DNA from: Eonycteris spelaea
Taxonomy: Eukaryota; Chordata; Mammalia; Chiroptera; Pteropodidae
Length of the DNA stretch: 64,000 nt
NCBI GenBank assembly: GCA_003508835.1
Contig: PUFA01000022.1
Span: forward strand, 8,432,001-8,496,000
Direction: 5' to 3'
Position numbers and translations under genes: made by a program. The notes beneath the pieces are model-generated. The model made no database searches. It worked only from the letters and a program-made list of their open reading frames with translations, and was not told the origin of the DNA. Shown piece by piece: positions 47,860 through 60,971 of the stretch. Each line of letters starts with the position of its first letter. Position 1 is the stretch's first letter.

Positions 47860-50800
47860 TCAATCAACATTAAGGCTCGATTGAGAACTTACATCATGGT
47901 ATGAATAAACTCCTTACTACAGGCAGATTACATCGTAATGCAAAAGCCAGCCCCTGCAGTAAGCACTGCACAGTACTGAGGTCACCGTGTCCCTTCATTT
48001 TAAGCAAAGCCGACCGATCTTCTCATTTCATATGTGCTACACATGTGGAGGGAGAAGACAATGGTGCCCACCTTTCTGCCAGCTACCATTGGCACTGGGA
48101 TTTCACTTCCACTGAATATGACATCACGATTCTGCCTTTGCTGCTGCTTCTTCCCCGCCCCCCCCCCCCCCCCGCTTCACCCTGCTGGACACTGTCCCAA
48201 CCTTGTTACACACACCCAAATAGCAACCAAAGTTGTCAGCTTACACGTGTGTGGCAGGCTAGTGTGAAATTTTGGTGCAAACAAGGGGTTGGAGGGGGTG
48301 CTTGCCTGTCAAAGCAACACAGGGGACAACTCATTAAAAATTAGATAGACTTATTTTTAAAGTCTCTTAGCCATTCCTGATAACTGGAGTGTTTCGTCGG
48401 GCCAACCTCCTTCCACGCAGAACACCAACCGTCGGGAAGTTGCTGCTTGTGCCTCCCTCCCCCACTTTCGGCTTCTCTCTCATTCTCAGGGCTGCCCAGA
48501 GAATTGCAAACTTCTCGTTTCATCCCGCAGGCGATCGGTTTGTGTGTGCCTCCCTCCTAAGCAGTCTGTTCTCACAATGCGAGACGCAGTTTCACAGACC
48601 AAATGGCCCATCCCATTGTCGCAAGAAAGGCTTTTCTTTAACTAGAGGGGAATTCTTTCCTAGCTCCTAAACTAGCAGTTCTTTTTTCCTCTTTAGTATC
48701 ATTTGAAAGCATATTATAAATACAAATAAAAAAAATAAAACAAAAGCTAACCGAATGCACCAATCATGAAGGAAGGAGTAATATTAAAAGGTAAAATAGT
48801 CAGTAATAAATATGTTTAAAAGTCCCAGCTAGTGACTTATAGGATAGCTTACTCTATTGAAACACTTATAATGAAATTCTCTCCAACAAACACAAGTTTT
48901 ATTAAGCTTCTCTGTTTGTGTATACATATTTATATGTGTGTGTGTGTATCTATCAGTTTCTAAACTAGTAATAAAATATCTAATATATAGCATGACATAA
49001 TGTGAGGACAAGAATAAAAAAGAATGTCAAGGCTTTAGCTAATAGGCAACCTCAGAAAACAGAAGCATAATTATGACCTCTGAAAGTCAAAGAGATTACA
49101 CAAGTCTCTCCCCCTCCCACTCCCTTCCTTGTGTGCGTGTGTGTGCGCACGTATGTGTGTTGGTTGTAAAGGTGGAGAAGGTAAACATGAGAACTGCTCC
49201 AGTGGCCACTCAAATGGCAACCATACAAGACACATCCACGTGATACATCTGTTCTGCCTTTCCCTGAAACTCTGAATTGATCAATCTGCCAAGCCAACAA
49301 GCAAAGTGCAACCCAGCTGGAGGTCCCGTCCAATCGTCCAATGATCACACACACAGCATCCTGTGAAAGAACCCAAAAGGAAAGCCAGGCTGGACCTAAC
49401 CAAAACCCCGTACCAGCTATGGGAAGGTGTCGATGAACCTAGAACACTTTTTTATGAAAAGAAAGAACGAACAAAAGAACGAACGAAAGAACAAAAGAAA
49501 GAAAAAAGTATCAAGACTTGACAAGTGTTCATGAGAAGACCAATAAATAGGGGCAAGATGGTAAGTTCAGCTGACTCAGAGTGAGTTTAACATTCTGAAA
49601 CAGTGCGGGTAGTTACATTATGCCTGGGGATTACATACTCAAATACGGCATGATTGACGGTGACTTAAATTTGGAAAGCTCTAAATTGGAAGTGAGTTTT
49701 TAATTTAGCAAAGAAGCCTTTTTCCTTCCATTAATGTCAAGTCAGAACACAGCCATTTTAGTTAAATACCCAGTTGCAACATTCAGGGCATTTGTCGCAG
49801 CTAGTTATTTGATCACATTTGTGTGGCTTAGATTTTTTTAATAAGAATGGCCGGAAATTGGACCAACAATAGCTTTGAAGTTTTGGTATTCAACATGCCA
49901 GTGAAATAAGGTTCAAACTCTACCTATTAGTGTCACATATCATTTCCTAGCAAAGTGAGTCAATTACGGTTTGCATTTTAAGACAGGGATAGGAGGAGGG
50001 AAGAAAGGAAGGAAGGAAGAGAAGGAGGGAGGAGGAATGTTTTAAAAATGTGTATGTAGCTAGGCGTTTTAAAGTCACTTTAATTGAGGATACCATATGA
50101 GAAAAAGCATCCATTAAGGTATTACCTGCTTTTCCTAAGTTTGCTTTATGCCGCTGCATTTTTTTTTTCAGGAAGAAACTTTTTGTTTTTATGAAGAAAA
50201 ATTGGTATATAACTTTAAGTAAAAGTTTCAGGTGTATAATATTGTACAGTGTATGCTACTTTGCTTTCATGAAAAACCTACATTAGTGCCTGTTTGCACT
50301 AACTGAAAAAAATCTGGAAAGGATTTCCACTTTTACAAAAAAAAAAAAAAAGGTGAAAAGTGAAAATAACATCCAGCGTTTGCTTTTGCAGGGGGCCATG
50401 ACAGAGGCAGCCCACACCCTGAGCAGCCAGAGGGGCCCGACCAAGCTGTTCTCTCCTGGGAAACACGAAACACACACAGCATCCCAGCACCAAGCCGCCA
50501 CAGCTCTGAACTGTGTCTGTGAGCACCTGTGCTTACGTCCATTTGTCTCGTGCATCTGTTAGAAACGTGCGTCCTACGGTGAGTGCTTTAAGCCATTTCG
50601 GCTTGCAATAGGTTTCACAGAACACTCTGCTTTGGGATAGCGGGGGAAACCTGTACAATAACTCATGTTTCTCTGACACGTTTTAAATATAAGAGAAATA
50701 AATTGGAGTCAACCCGTTTTCTGAATTTGACAGAATCCGAATAATTTAGCTGTTTTAAAAGATGACGTACAGGCAATCTACGGCCTTCGGTTTTCCAGAG

Positions 50801-51890
50801 ACCATTTTTCTGATGGCACATGTAAGGAAAGGGTAAATCAGAAAAAGGTATTGCTGGCGCCCCCTTCAATCATCCTTTTCCCTCCTTTTCACTGAGTATC
50901 TTTATTATGTTTTTGGTCTATTAAAATCCTCCAACTAAATCTACTTTTCATTAAATTGCTTTACAATACAAATAATACTTTTGTTAACGAAAAGGTCCTT
51001 TCTTTCACATATAACAGTTTAAGAAAGCAATTTTATTGAAGAAACTCATACTAAGTATGAATGGCTGATACAAGTCCAAAGCCCCCAAAGTTATTATCTA
51101 ATTAAAATCAACCTGGGGTATGTGTAGGAAGACTTGTTAGTTTGGCATAAAAGCATTCAAAACACCCCTTGCTTACTCAAATAGAACAGCCCTTTATTTC
51201 ACATATTCACAGACTAATTATACAAGAATGCACTGGATTCTCTAATAGTTGCTGACTCTTGCTGAAAGAGACAACTCGCCCCTCCATTTTTCCTGGGGCA
51301 GCATCTTCCTGACTCCACAGCGCCCCTCCCCCTCTTCTTCCGCCAGCTGTCATCGAGGACAGGAAGTGGCTTTTCAGCCCTCACTCACTCACTCAGCAGT
51401 TAGGATCAGCAAGTCCTGTCACCATTTCTTTCCCCCAAGGCCAGGTATGAGATGCAGCCTCATACCCATCAGGTCACCCACATGCCCATCTTGTTACTGA
51501 AGTCCCAACCCCACGACATGCTAGCCAGCCCACGTGAACACTTTCCTGCCTCAGTTTCTTTGCTGCCTCCCCTGACTGCATCTCTCTTGTGAATCCCTTG
51601 AACGTTTTATTACTCTCAGAATCCAGGGTCCTGTAAACATCCTACCTACCACCTTGACCAAATCAAACACATTCAGCCCAAGTCTGTCACGTGAAGCTAA
51701 CACATCCTCATAAGGTTATGAGGAATTCGTGACCTCACGTATATGAATTACTCAGTACAGTGCCTAACAGTATGTAAAAGGTCCATGACTTCCCTGTCAT
51801 AGAAAAATGTTAAGTATAAAATCTGTACTGGGCTGACAGTTTACTCAGTAAGTGTTGATTAACGAGCTTGGTTTCAAAATCCCTAAGTAA
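47860..51890. other. Intergenic DNA with low-complexity tracts
   Basis: Includes a C-run of about 18 at 48156-48174, GT repeats near 48935 and 49132-49160, an A-rich GAAC/GAAA block at 49458-49510, a GGA block at 49985-50037, an L1 3'-like stretch near 50170-50275 and a poly-A run at 50336-50352. The 147-codon frame at 47901-48344 spans the C-run and has no domain. Confidence 0.65.
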
Positions 51891-51916
51891 TGTCTTTTCT
51901 GTGTTTCTCCAAGACC

Positions 51917-51947
51917 TAAAACAAAACAAAACAAAACAAAACAAAAA
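51917..51947. repeat. (AAAAC)n simple repeat
   Basis: Six tandem AAAAC units. Confidence 0.95.
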
Positions 51948-51949
51948 CC

Positions 51950-52590
51950 CGAGATTTGTGAACATTTAAAATGACATTAAAAGATTCTGGGAAGAAATGG
52001 CAGTGGAGGCACGGTTTGGGGATCTCTCTGAATTCCCCAGATGAGCAACAAGCCAAGACCCAAAACCCACAGGCTGTATCTACAACAAAATGAAGTGAGA
52101 CGGTCTCCCTAAAAAATCCCAAAATCTGAGGCTACAGACCACCAAACACACGAAAAAAAAAAGCAGAAGAAAACCCGCAGAGCATCAGCAACAGTTAAGG
52201 AGAAAGTAGGGGAAAGAAAAGGGGCTGTTGAGGACCCTGAGAGCTGGAGAAGCCGAGCATTGCCAAGAGGCCCCAGGGAGAAGCTCAGTGGGGCCGGCTG
52301 TCAGCAGCCATCAAACCCGCAAGTGGGCTCTGCAGCCTCCAATCCGCGTGCAAACCGAGGGACCCCAGGAAGGCGTGACAGTGCCGGAGTGATGGGCCCT
52401 GCAGACTCCTGAAACCAACCAAATGAAGCTGCCTTCCAAGGTGAAGCCCTGCCCTAAGGAGAGACTTGAGAGGAAAGGCCGACAGAGGTGGCAGGTTGGC
52501 CGGGGAGCACGGCTGTTCTGCAGGGAGCGCCCGGAAAGCCCCACCTGTAACATTGCACAGGGAGATGAGGGAGCGCGTGAAAGTTACTTC
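51950..52590 (+). other. GC-rich segment of unknown origin, possibly L1 5'UTR
   Basis: Compositionally unlike its surroundings, with AAGATTCTGGGAAGAAATGG at its start, which recalls the first bases of some L1 5'UTRs (GGGAAGATGGCGG). No ORF1 follows; the segment stops against an LTR. Unproven. Confidence 0.35.
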
Positions 52591-52594
52591 AAGG

Positions 52595-53016
52595 GGCTGA
52601 AAATAACACGAATTTATTATCTTACATTTTTAGGGGTCAGAAAGTCAAGACTAGCCTCATCAGGCTGAAATCAAGGTGTGAGCAGGGCTGGTTCTTTCTG
52701 GACACTCTGGGGGAAATCTATTTCCTTGTCTTATTTAGCTCTTGCAGGCTGTCTGAGTTCCTTGACTCATGGCTCCTCATATTACTCTACTTTCTTGCTT
52801 CAGTTGGCGTATCTCCTAGTCTTCTCAGATCTCTTGTCTCCCTTGTAAAGTCCCTTGTGGTTACAGAGTTCACCTAGAAAATCCAGGATAATCTTCCCGT
52901 CTTAAAATCCTTAGCCACATCCTCCATGTTCTTTTTGCAATCTAAAGTAACATATTCGCGAGTTTCAGAGGTTAGGATGCCGACAGTGTTGTGGGAATAT
53001 CACTCAGCCTACCACA
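52595..53016 (-). mobile_element. MaLR (MLT1-like) solo LTR
   Basis: The reverse complement starts TGTGGTAGGCTGAGTGATAT, passes AATATGTTACTTTAGATTGCAA, GATTATCCTGGATTTTCTAGG and ends with GCTCACACCTTGATTTCAGCC and AGATAATAAATTCGTGTTATTTTC. This is the standard layout of MLT1-type LTRs of ERVL-MaLR. No internal retroviral part adjoins it. Confidence 0.85.
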
Positions 53017-53819
53017 GGGAGCGAGTGAAGACTAGCCTTCTGCACGAAACGCAAAGGAAGGTATGCCTCCTACTTGCTTAAAGCTGTGATTGGTCATCAT
53101 GATGATATTTCCACTAGGGCTTAAACTAAACTAGTTCCTCGGGGCTCTCTAAAAGCGTTGAGAGTTTTGAAAACAGTCAATGCACTCTGAACTTTATATC
53201 ACTGGAACCTGAGCAGTGTTTGAAAGATGAGAGGACATTTAGGTTGAAGGCAAAATTCTATTCATATCAATCTATTTCAAAATCTGCTATTTTCCTGATA
53301 AGACACTTAGGATGCCAAATCGTGCACCAAAATGGGAGGGGGGGGGAAGGGGAAAAGAAATACACTGTACATGGAAAAACAGCATGTTTACTTTACACCT
53401 GTACTAAAGGCTGTCAGGACATAAAGAGCATCATTTATGAATCGGAATTTTAAATATCCTTCCATTGCTGAGCACTCATCGGTTAATTAAATATCTGATA
53501 TGATGTACAGAAAACTGTTCACTGACCTCCAGTCCCTACTACAAAATACCGTAGGGAGAAAAATGAAGATATTCTTGTCCACTCATGGTCATTAATATGA
53601 AAGACAATGGCTTATTAAAAATGAATAATTAGGCTTCATAGTAGAAAGAATTTAAAGAAAAAATTTTAAATACGCACACATGTCAATACATATACAAAAT
53701 TTTAAAATCTCATCTAATGTCTCGTCTAGGCAGGAAGCCCTATGAGAGCGTGGACTCCAGAATCTAGAAACACATCTCCGCAGCCCTGTGATCTTAGCTG
53801 CCGAAACTCTGCAAACTCA

Positions 53820-53965
53820 GTGTTGGAGGTGCCCAGTGGGGATGATGCCTGTACTGCCGCCCACATTCACTGTGAGGATTAAATGAGATTATGTGTCATT
53901 AAATCCATATGGTGTTGAGCCATAGGGCAAAGCCTTCAGTAAATAAATGCTACTACTCTAAGCAT
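53820..53965 (+). repeat. MIR SINE fragment
   Basis: Sense MIR 3' half: CACTGTGAGGATTAAATGAGATTATGTG and CTTCAGTAAATAAATGCTACTAC. Confidence 0.75.
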
Positions 53966-54114
53966 TTACTCTTCAGTTCCCTATTTAAGGTTTTAAATAA
54001 ATTATCTTCCTTATCACCCTCACAGATCACTGAGAACCTGAAACACAGAAGCCAGAGGGATTATTGCTCTAAAAGGTGAAGTCCCTTCAGATCTCGCCTC
54101 TGGTTTCTAACTCA

Positions 54115-54500
54115 TTCTAAGTGAAAGCAGAAGTTTTTACATGGCCTGGAAGTCCCTGTCTGGTCTGACATTTGCTCCCCTCCCAGCCCAGTTCCCATAT
54201 TGCCTTTCCTGCTCTTCTCCGGGGAGGCCAGCTCCCTCCTGCCTCAGGGCATGTACCTTGTTCTTTTCTGGGTCTGGAACATTTTTAGCCCCAGGAATCT
54301 ACTGACTCCCTCCCCCTTTCAAATCTTGAGCAGGGAGGCTTCTCTGACCGTGCTGGGAAAAAGCTCCGCCCGGATAGCATTCCCCATCTCCTTCTACATG
54401 GCTTTTCTCCAAAGCACCTACTTTCTATTATACGCCAGAAATGACCTATTTACATTATCTATTATCTGTCTTCTCTATCCATATATATACTCAAAAATAT
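54115..54500 (+). repeat. LINE-2 3' fragment
   Basis: Contains CTCCTGCCTCAGGGCATGTACC, GGGAGGCTTCTCTGACCGTGC and ATTATCTATTATCTGTCTTC, in L2 sense order. It carries a 117-codon chance frame at 54200-54553. Confidence 0.75.
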
Positions 54501-54589
54501 ATATATCAGAATTTTTTTTCTTTGCTCCATTCTCAGAGCAAGACCAAATATGAGGAAAATAGTCATCTGCTATAGATGTTTTACTTGGC

Positions 54590-54780
54590 TAATCACATAT
54601 TATCCCATTTAAGGCTCACAATACCTCTATGGGATATTTGCTACAATCCCTATTTTACAGATGAGGGGATAGAGTCTCAGAGTGTCAGGAACCTGATGCA
54701 TGGTTAGTAAGTCCATGAGGAGTGAACTGAACTCAGAGACGTCTCTCCGCAGGGTCTATGTTCTCAGCACCCTGCTATAT
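54590..54780 (-). repeat. MIR SINE fragment
   Basis: Antisense MIR: ATTATCCCATTTAAGGCTCACAATACC, ATTTTACAGATGAGGGGATAGAG, TTAGTAAGTCCATGAGG. Confidence 0.75.
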
Positions 54781-57700
54781 TGCATCTTCAACTGTGGAAG
54801 ATCAGACGCCATTTTCAAAAAGTCTTAGAGTCTAACACCATTCCTTTTCTTGAATCCTTAGAGACAAATTAGAATTTGAAGTAAAAGTATTTCTACTATG
54901 CACAATTTGCAATAAGACAAATGCTTTGTTTTCGCTTCTTAAAATGTATGTGCAAACTCCAAATACAGCTTTGCAGCAAAGTATCCTCTGTATCACTGTA
55001 GAAGGTAGTCATCCCTTCTGCTGATAAAGGATGACAGAACAATAATTAGGATATCTATTTAAGATTAAGTCGGATCCAAGTAGAAATTGATTTAAAAACT
55101 TGACTAAGTGAGGCGGTCAAGAGCTGGCAGTGAGCCCCTTTCAAAAGAATACAGACAAAACTGAAACAAAAGAAGAGAGAAAAATAAAAAGCTTGGATCA
55201 ACACAGATAGTCTGTACTAGGAAAGACATTAAAATAAAAATGGAGGAAACATCCCATGTGTCAAAAAAAAAAGTCTTCTGAATGAGTAATATCAAATCAC
55301 GTACAGTAATGCTCTCAGAGTTGAACTGCTGTCGATGGGTTCTTGAGGGGCTCATTTTCATGAAAAATCAACGTGTTTATTACATCTTCCTAAAGAAAAA
55401 GTACTCAGTCTGAAAGACGATTACATGGAGTCCAGCCGAGGAGGTTACTAGTTTATAGGAGCACAGCCTAAATTGTAACCCTGCAGTTTTATCGAGATCA
55501 TTATTTTAGCCTCACAAATATTTTTTTCAAAATCTATTTCTACCTCTTCCCTTTTTGGCTTTCTGAAGTATCAGAACTCAGCTTCTCCACTTTTATAATA
55601 TGCTCTTCAGTACTGCATATTATCTTTATCAATTATGTCTAAAAAGTTGCAGCGTAACCACAACAGAAAAATAGCATCGCGTTGAGTTAAACATATTGTA
55701 TATATAACTCCCAATAATCTGTCAGGATATTTGGTATGAGGAGTCATGACATTCTCCTATTTAAAAAAATATATACCTAAAATATAGTCTTAATGTTTAC
55801 CCAGCTATATGCTTCTTGAGGACAGTAATCATGTGCCTAATTGGCAAATCGCTTTCTTGTGTACCTGATATTGCACTTGTTGAAAAATAACTACTTTAAT
55901 TGACCAAATTACAACCTACAAATAAAATATTTACAAAATATAAAAAGCTAAAGATTTTAAGGTAACAATTACACTTTGGTCAAAAAACCACAAAATCTAA
56001 CATGAACACAGTTTTATTTCCTCATCATCTGAGTTGAATATTCAGAAGGCACTGACCTTTTACCCTTTTCTTCATCTGCAGTCGATACAGCACCAGTTCA
56101 AGGACGTTACAGCAGAATCAGTGTACCCATCCTGCTTAACTCTAACTGCCCTGTCACAGATCAGGAAGCTATGGAGGCAAATTTCAACTTTCGTAAAGGC
56201 ATTTACTTCCAGGCCTTAGAATCAGTAGCCTGTTCCAACATGTTGGAGAACCTTGTCCCCAACGATTTCTGCAGAGCTCCGTCATGAAGGATGAGATTTT
56301 TGGAAGCCCTCGGCACAATGATAAAAGACATTCAAAACTACTGTAAACAAGGGGTGAACATTCTTAAAGGATCAAACTAAATTCGTCCAGAATCTGAAAT
56401 GTTACTGTACCCAATGGATTTTGTTATATTTATTTTGAGTAGAACCAAGGGGCCGAAAACGAAAATGAGTTCATTAGAAATCCATTCTCAAGGCATGTCT
56501 GTGTGCAGTTAAAAGTAAGCACCTCCCAAAAGACAATTAACAAATAAAAACAAATATTGACCTAAAAAGCGAAGCATCACAGGACTGACAGAAGGATTTA
56601 TTCCAACCTCCAGACACCATAATGAGGCTTCGGTTCACATAATTCCAGCTGTAACTTCATTTACTTTTGACATTGGTAATATTGCCACCAACAAATACTT
56701 AACTAGATCTTGATTAAACTCACATTCACTGTAATCCGAAGGCCATCTCGTTAAGATGATCCTAATTGCTAACTTTTCAGAGAATTTGCTATATCCACTT
56801 AAGTACTTGGCATTTATTTGACCATTTAATCCTTTCAGCAAGAGCATCAGAGGTTACCTCAAGAGGCTATTCTGAGGTCTAAGGAGTTGATAGATAAAAA
56901 TGTTTAGTCCCTGGCTTATAAGAAAAATTCAAAATGTGCTAACCATTTGGTAAGGAGAATTATTACTCACATATTACAGTTAGAGAGAACCCTTATACAG
57001 CTTCCAGAATCCATGTTCTTGTTTATAATTCTGTGTTTAGTATGAACTGGATGAAATTAGAAATCATGTGCATAAGAGAGGACAACTCATCTCTTCAATG
57101 TCCAATTCTCTTCCCATACAATTCCACCCCTTTGATCTTATTTTTTCACAAGCTCTTTTTAATATTCTCTCTGATAGTGTTTCCCCGGCTTCGGAGTGAC
57201 CTTTGATCCCTGCCCAAACTCTCTCTTACTCCTGGAACAACTTCTAGGAAACCATATTGTATCTTATGTCTAATTGTTTGTTTCAAGGACTACCTATTTT
57301 CTGAAGCTTTCTAGGTTTATTTCATCTCTTTTCAAGATCTAACCTACCTCTATAATCCCTGACCTCTTAATATTCTTCATTTTTCTCTTTGTATTGAGAA
57401 GTATGCTTAGAAACACATCTGTTATTCTCTCTGTTGGATTCTTAGGTAGTAGCTGCTTTATCTGAAATCACAGTTGTTCTCTACAAAGCCTCAATTTATT
57501 ATAAATCGAAAGCTGCTTCAAGAAGCTGCATCTTTGGCCAACACACTCCAAAGAATGATACTCTAATCAAATAAAATTATTTTTAAAATTTGATGATATT
57601 CAATTTCTAAATATATAAATATTGCACAATTGTGAATCATAGTCCTAGGATTTAAACTACTTTTTTCTCTCTATTCAACTGGTGTGAAGTTCGAAAGTGA

Positions 57701-59025
57701 AAGTATATCTTGTATACATTAATAAATTGTATGCTGTGCATCTAATGACTGAGGTAGAGTATATAATTACACAAGAAGCACACAATGTTCAATAATAAAT
57801 CACCTTGGTATTTAGAAAGTGTTGTGCATAAGATATTCATAAAATATTCTACTTGTTACATCAGGACTATGATATTATAATACACATTTTTGATATGAAG
57901 TTATGTAAAAATTTCCTGATATTAGATTTGTATTTGATACATAGTCTTGATGGTTATACATCCTAGAAGGATTTCTACACTGGAGAGTGAGTGTGATAGA
58001 GTAAAAACAGTCCTTTCTATAGCTAGTACTAATGAGCCATCAGGCAAATGATGTCTCCACCTTAATTTTTCTTCTACATAATGGGTAGATTGACACAATC
58101 CTGACTTGTTTCTAAATTCTATCAAAAATCCCTGTATATCCCATATAATTTTCAGAAATTGATAAAATGTTATTCATAAGAATGATTTAAATTAGCTACT
58201 GCATTGAATATTTAATAGCTATGATGTTCATATTTCATAATTGAAAATTAATGCTATAGTGCTACACTCCTGATAAAATTATATTATACCCTATGCTACT
58301 CTAAGCAATTTTATAATTTATCTTACTTAGAAAGTTTCTATAATAAATATTTCCTTGATCTTTATAGAAAAACGATCTCTAAATTAAGAAAACCTTAGAG
58401 AGAAACCAATAATATATAAACGCTGCAGATGACTTTTCAGCTAGGTGCTTTTTAAAAATTCACAGATCCTTTAAAGTAAATATAAAAATTAAATATATTC
58501 CAGGGAGGCAGGACTGTTTCGTTTCATTATTAAGAGGCAAAATTTCCTGCCAAATTCTCCCTTGCTCCTTTGCTTCTGGGCCTCTATATTCTACTGTCAA
58601 CTTAGAAATGCAGTGTAAACCAGGAGACATATCAGAAAGCAAACACAGGAATATCACGGGAAATCATACCTATTTCCCTAACACAGACACTGGCAGTCTT
58701 TATAAACAGAACGTCTTTGGTGATCTCTGCCCACATCATCTCTGCTTTTCAGTGGTTTTAGAACACACGTTCATACAGGAGGAGCATTCAGCACTGAAGA
58801 CCAGAATCCCAGGGGAAGATAATGACTTACTACTAATAACTCATTTCGGACAATACTGGAGATTTATTCAACTAGATGCTTCTGGGTTCTGAGGCCCGAC
58901 AGCTGTGTGGGAGTGCAGATGTGGCATCGTCTCTGAGTGGCCATCAGAAACAAGAGCTTTTAAACATTTTTTTAATGGGTTTTTTTTTTTTTTAATGGAA
59001 GGGAAAATATCAGGGAGGGTAGAAA

Positions 59026-59026
<1 letters not shown>

Positions 59027-59056
<30 letters not shown>
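59027..59056. repeat. (ATT)n microsatellite
   Basis: Ten ATT units, preceded at 58979-58993 by a T-run. Confidence 0.95.
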
Positions 59057-59057
<1 letters not shown>

Positions 59058-60890
59058 TTTTTTGCTTTTCGACTCTAACCACTTTTAAACAGATTCCGAA
59101 GTTGTTTTGCTAAGGAATTTGCCAACAACACACAAACCATTTCATTTTCAAAGTAACATGAACAAGGATGGGATGATTATGAACATATCGACCATCTTTC
59201 TGGAATTGCCCTGTTTTTTCTTATCACTTGTTTAAGCGTGATGTAAGTTTGATGATTCCTGTTTAGAACACTTATTATCCAAAAGGAAAACATGACTTGA
59301 AAGGGAAAGCCAGGACAAAGGCCCAGCTTGTGGAGTACCAGGAAGAAACCTGCACGGGCTCCACTGCTTTTCATTTTGGTTATTGATCTTTACTATTTAC
59401 TTAGAGACTCTCAGAGCTAAAAAGAAAATGGCATAGTTATCTAATTCACCTTCCTATTTTAAAGTAAAAAAAAAAAATTGGTTCATTAATGAAATGGAAA
59501 AATCTTTGCTCTCCTACAGCAATTCAATATTTTCTATTATGAATATTCCTTGATTCCATCTCTAAAATTGCTGTTTATTCCAAAGAACATTCTTTTGAGA
59601 AAAGTAAACCTCAAAAGCACATACGATTGGAAACTTTATTTTTGGATATATTTGTGAGTAACGCCATCCAACTCTGAAGCCTTAGACTTAGGAACATAAG
59701 TGCGCGTTTTTGTAGTTACCCAGCGAGTGACCTTAGAAAAGGTCGCACTTCATCAAACTGGTGGTATTAGGTATTGTTCAGAGTCAGGCCTGTTGAATCA
59801 ATTAGAAAAGACATAAACTGAAATATGGGCCGTGTCTGGCTAGAACGAAAACTCAGATGTGATGTCTGTTTCTTACTTTGACAGGTCCCCTTGATCTTCA
59901 GCTGTCAGGGCAACTTTGGGAATTATATTTTTTATGGTTTAAAAGGCATTTACAGGTGTGAGGCCCCAATTCTTTTAAGCAAAAGGATTATTTCTTCATA
60001 ATTCAAATAATCTCATAAATACTGTTTATCGGCTACATCTTATCGTTACCACTGCGATTTCACATCATAGAAAAGCAAAATAGCACTTAGTCTTTTATGC
60101 TGCAATGTTTAAAAATATACGTGCATATATTTATTATTTATTTAAATATCCAAACACATTTGAATGTATATTGATTATAAGTCACAAAACTGAAAATTAA
60201 TACATTGTGTGTAATTGAAAATTTTCATTCAATATCTATAAACTAAACAGAGTCTGACCACTTGTAGGCTTACAAACCACAAACAAATATAATAATCAGA
60301 AATCATAAGTCCTTTCTCATTTTCTCATTTTTTCTGATATTAATACTGTGGAATCCAACCCAGGATATCAAAGTGAATTTTGGAGAGAAAGGGGATTCAT
60401 GAACTACCAACATCTATGAGCATTACCTCCACTGTATGAAAAACAAGTTTTAATAGAAACTTATGGAAAAATATCCTCTAACAGATAGGCAGGTAAGAAT
60501 AAGGAGAAGAAAGGCAAAACAAGCTAATGCTGTTCAAATAAATCTCAATCTTGCATTTTATTCTAATGCATTTATTCAAGGCTATCCATATATGTGTATT
60601 TATTGGCCTTCTTAATTTTTTCTCAGTAATATTACTGTCTTCAGACATACTGTTTGCTAAAATCTGCATTGCTCCAGAGCAAATGACTTTTAGAAAACTA
60701 CATTTAATTTAATAGGAATAATCGGGACCATGAAACTTCCAAGAAATTTTTAGAAAACCCATTTAAATCTGTGAATTTTTAAAATAAGAACTGTTACACA
60801 TTGCAATGTATATATATGCCTTACTGATGAATTGTATGCTTGAAACTTACTGGATTTCGTTAACCAATGTCACAGAAAGAATGAATAAAA

Positions 60891-60971
60891 GAGGTGGGAG
60901 AGGGAGGGAGAAAAAAAGAGAGAGGGAGAGAGAGAGAAGGAAGGAAGGAAGGAGAGAGAGAGAGAAAAAAA
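60891..60971. repeat. GA-rich polypurine tract
   Basis: Runs of GGGA, GAGA and GGAA with almost no pyrimidines over about 80 bp. Confidence 0.95.

Noticed and set aside
47901..48344. 147-codon ORF upstream of SLC7A11
   Set aside because: It reads through an 18-bp C homopolymer and has low-complexity proline runs; no domain.
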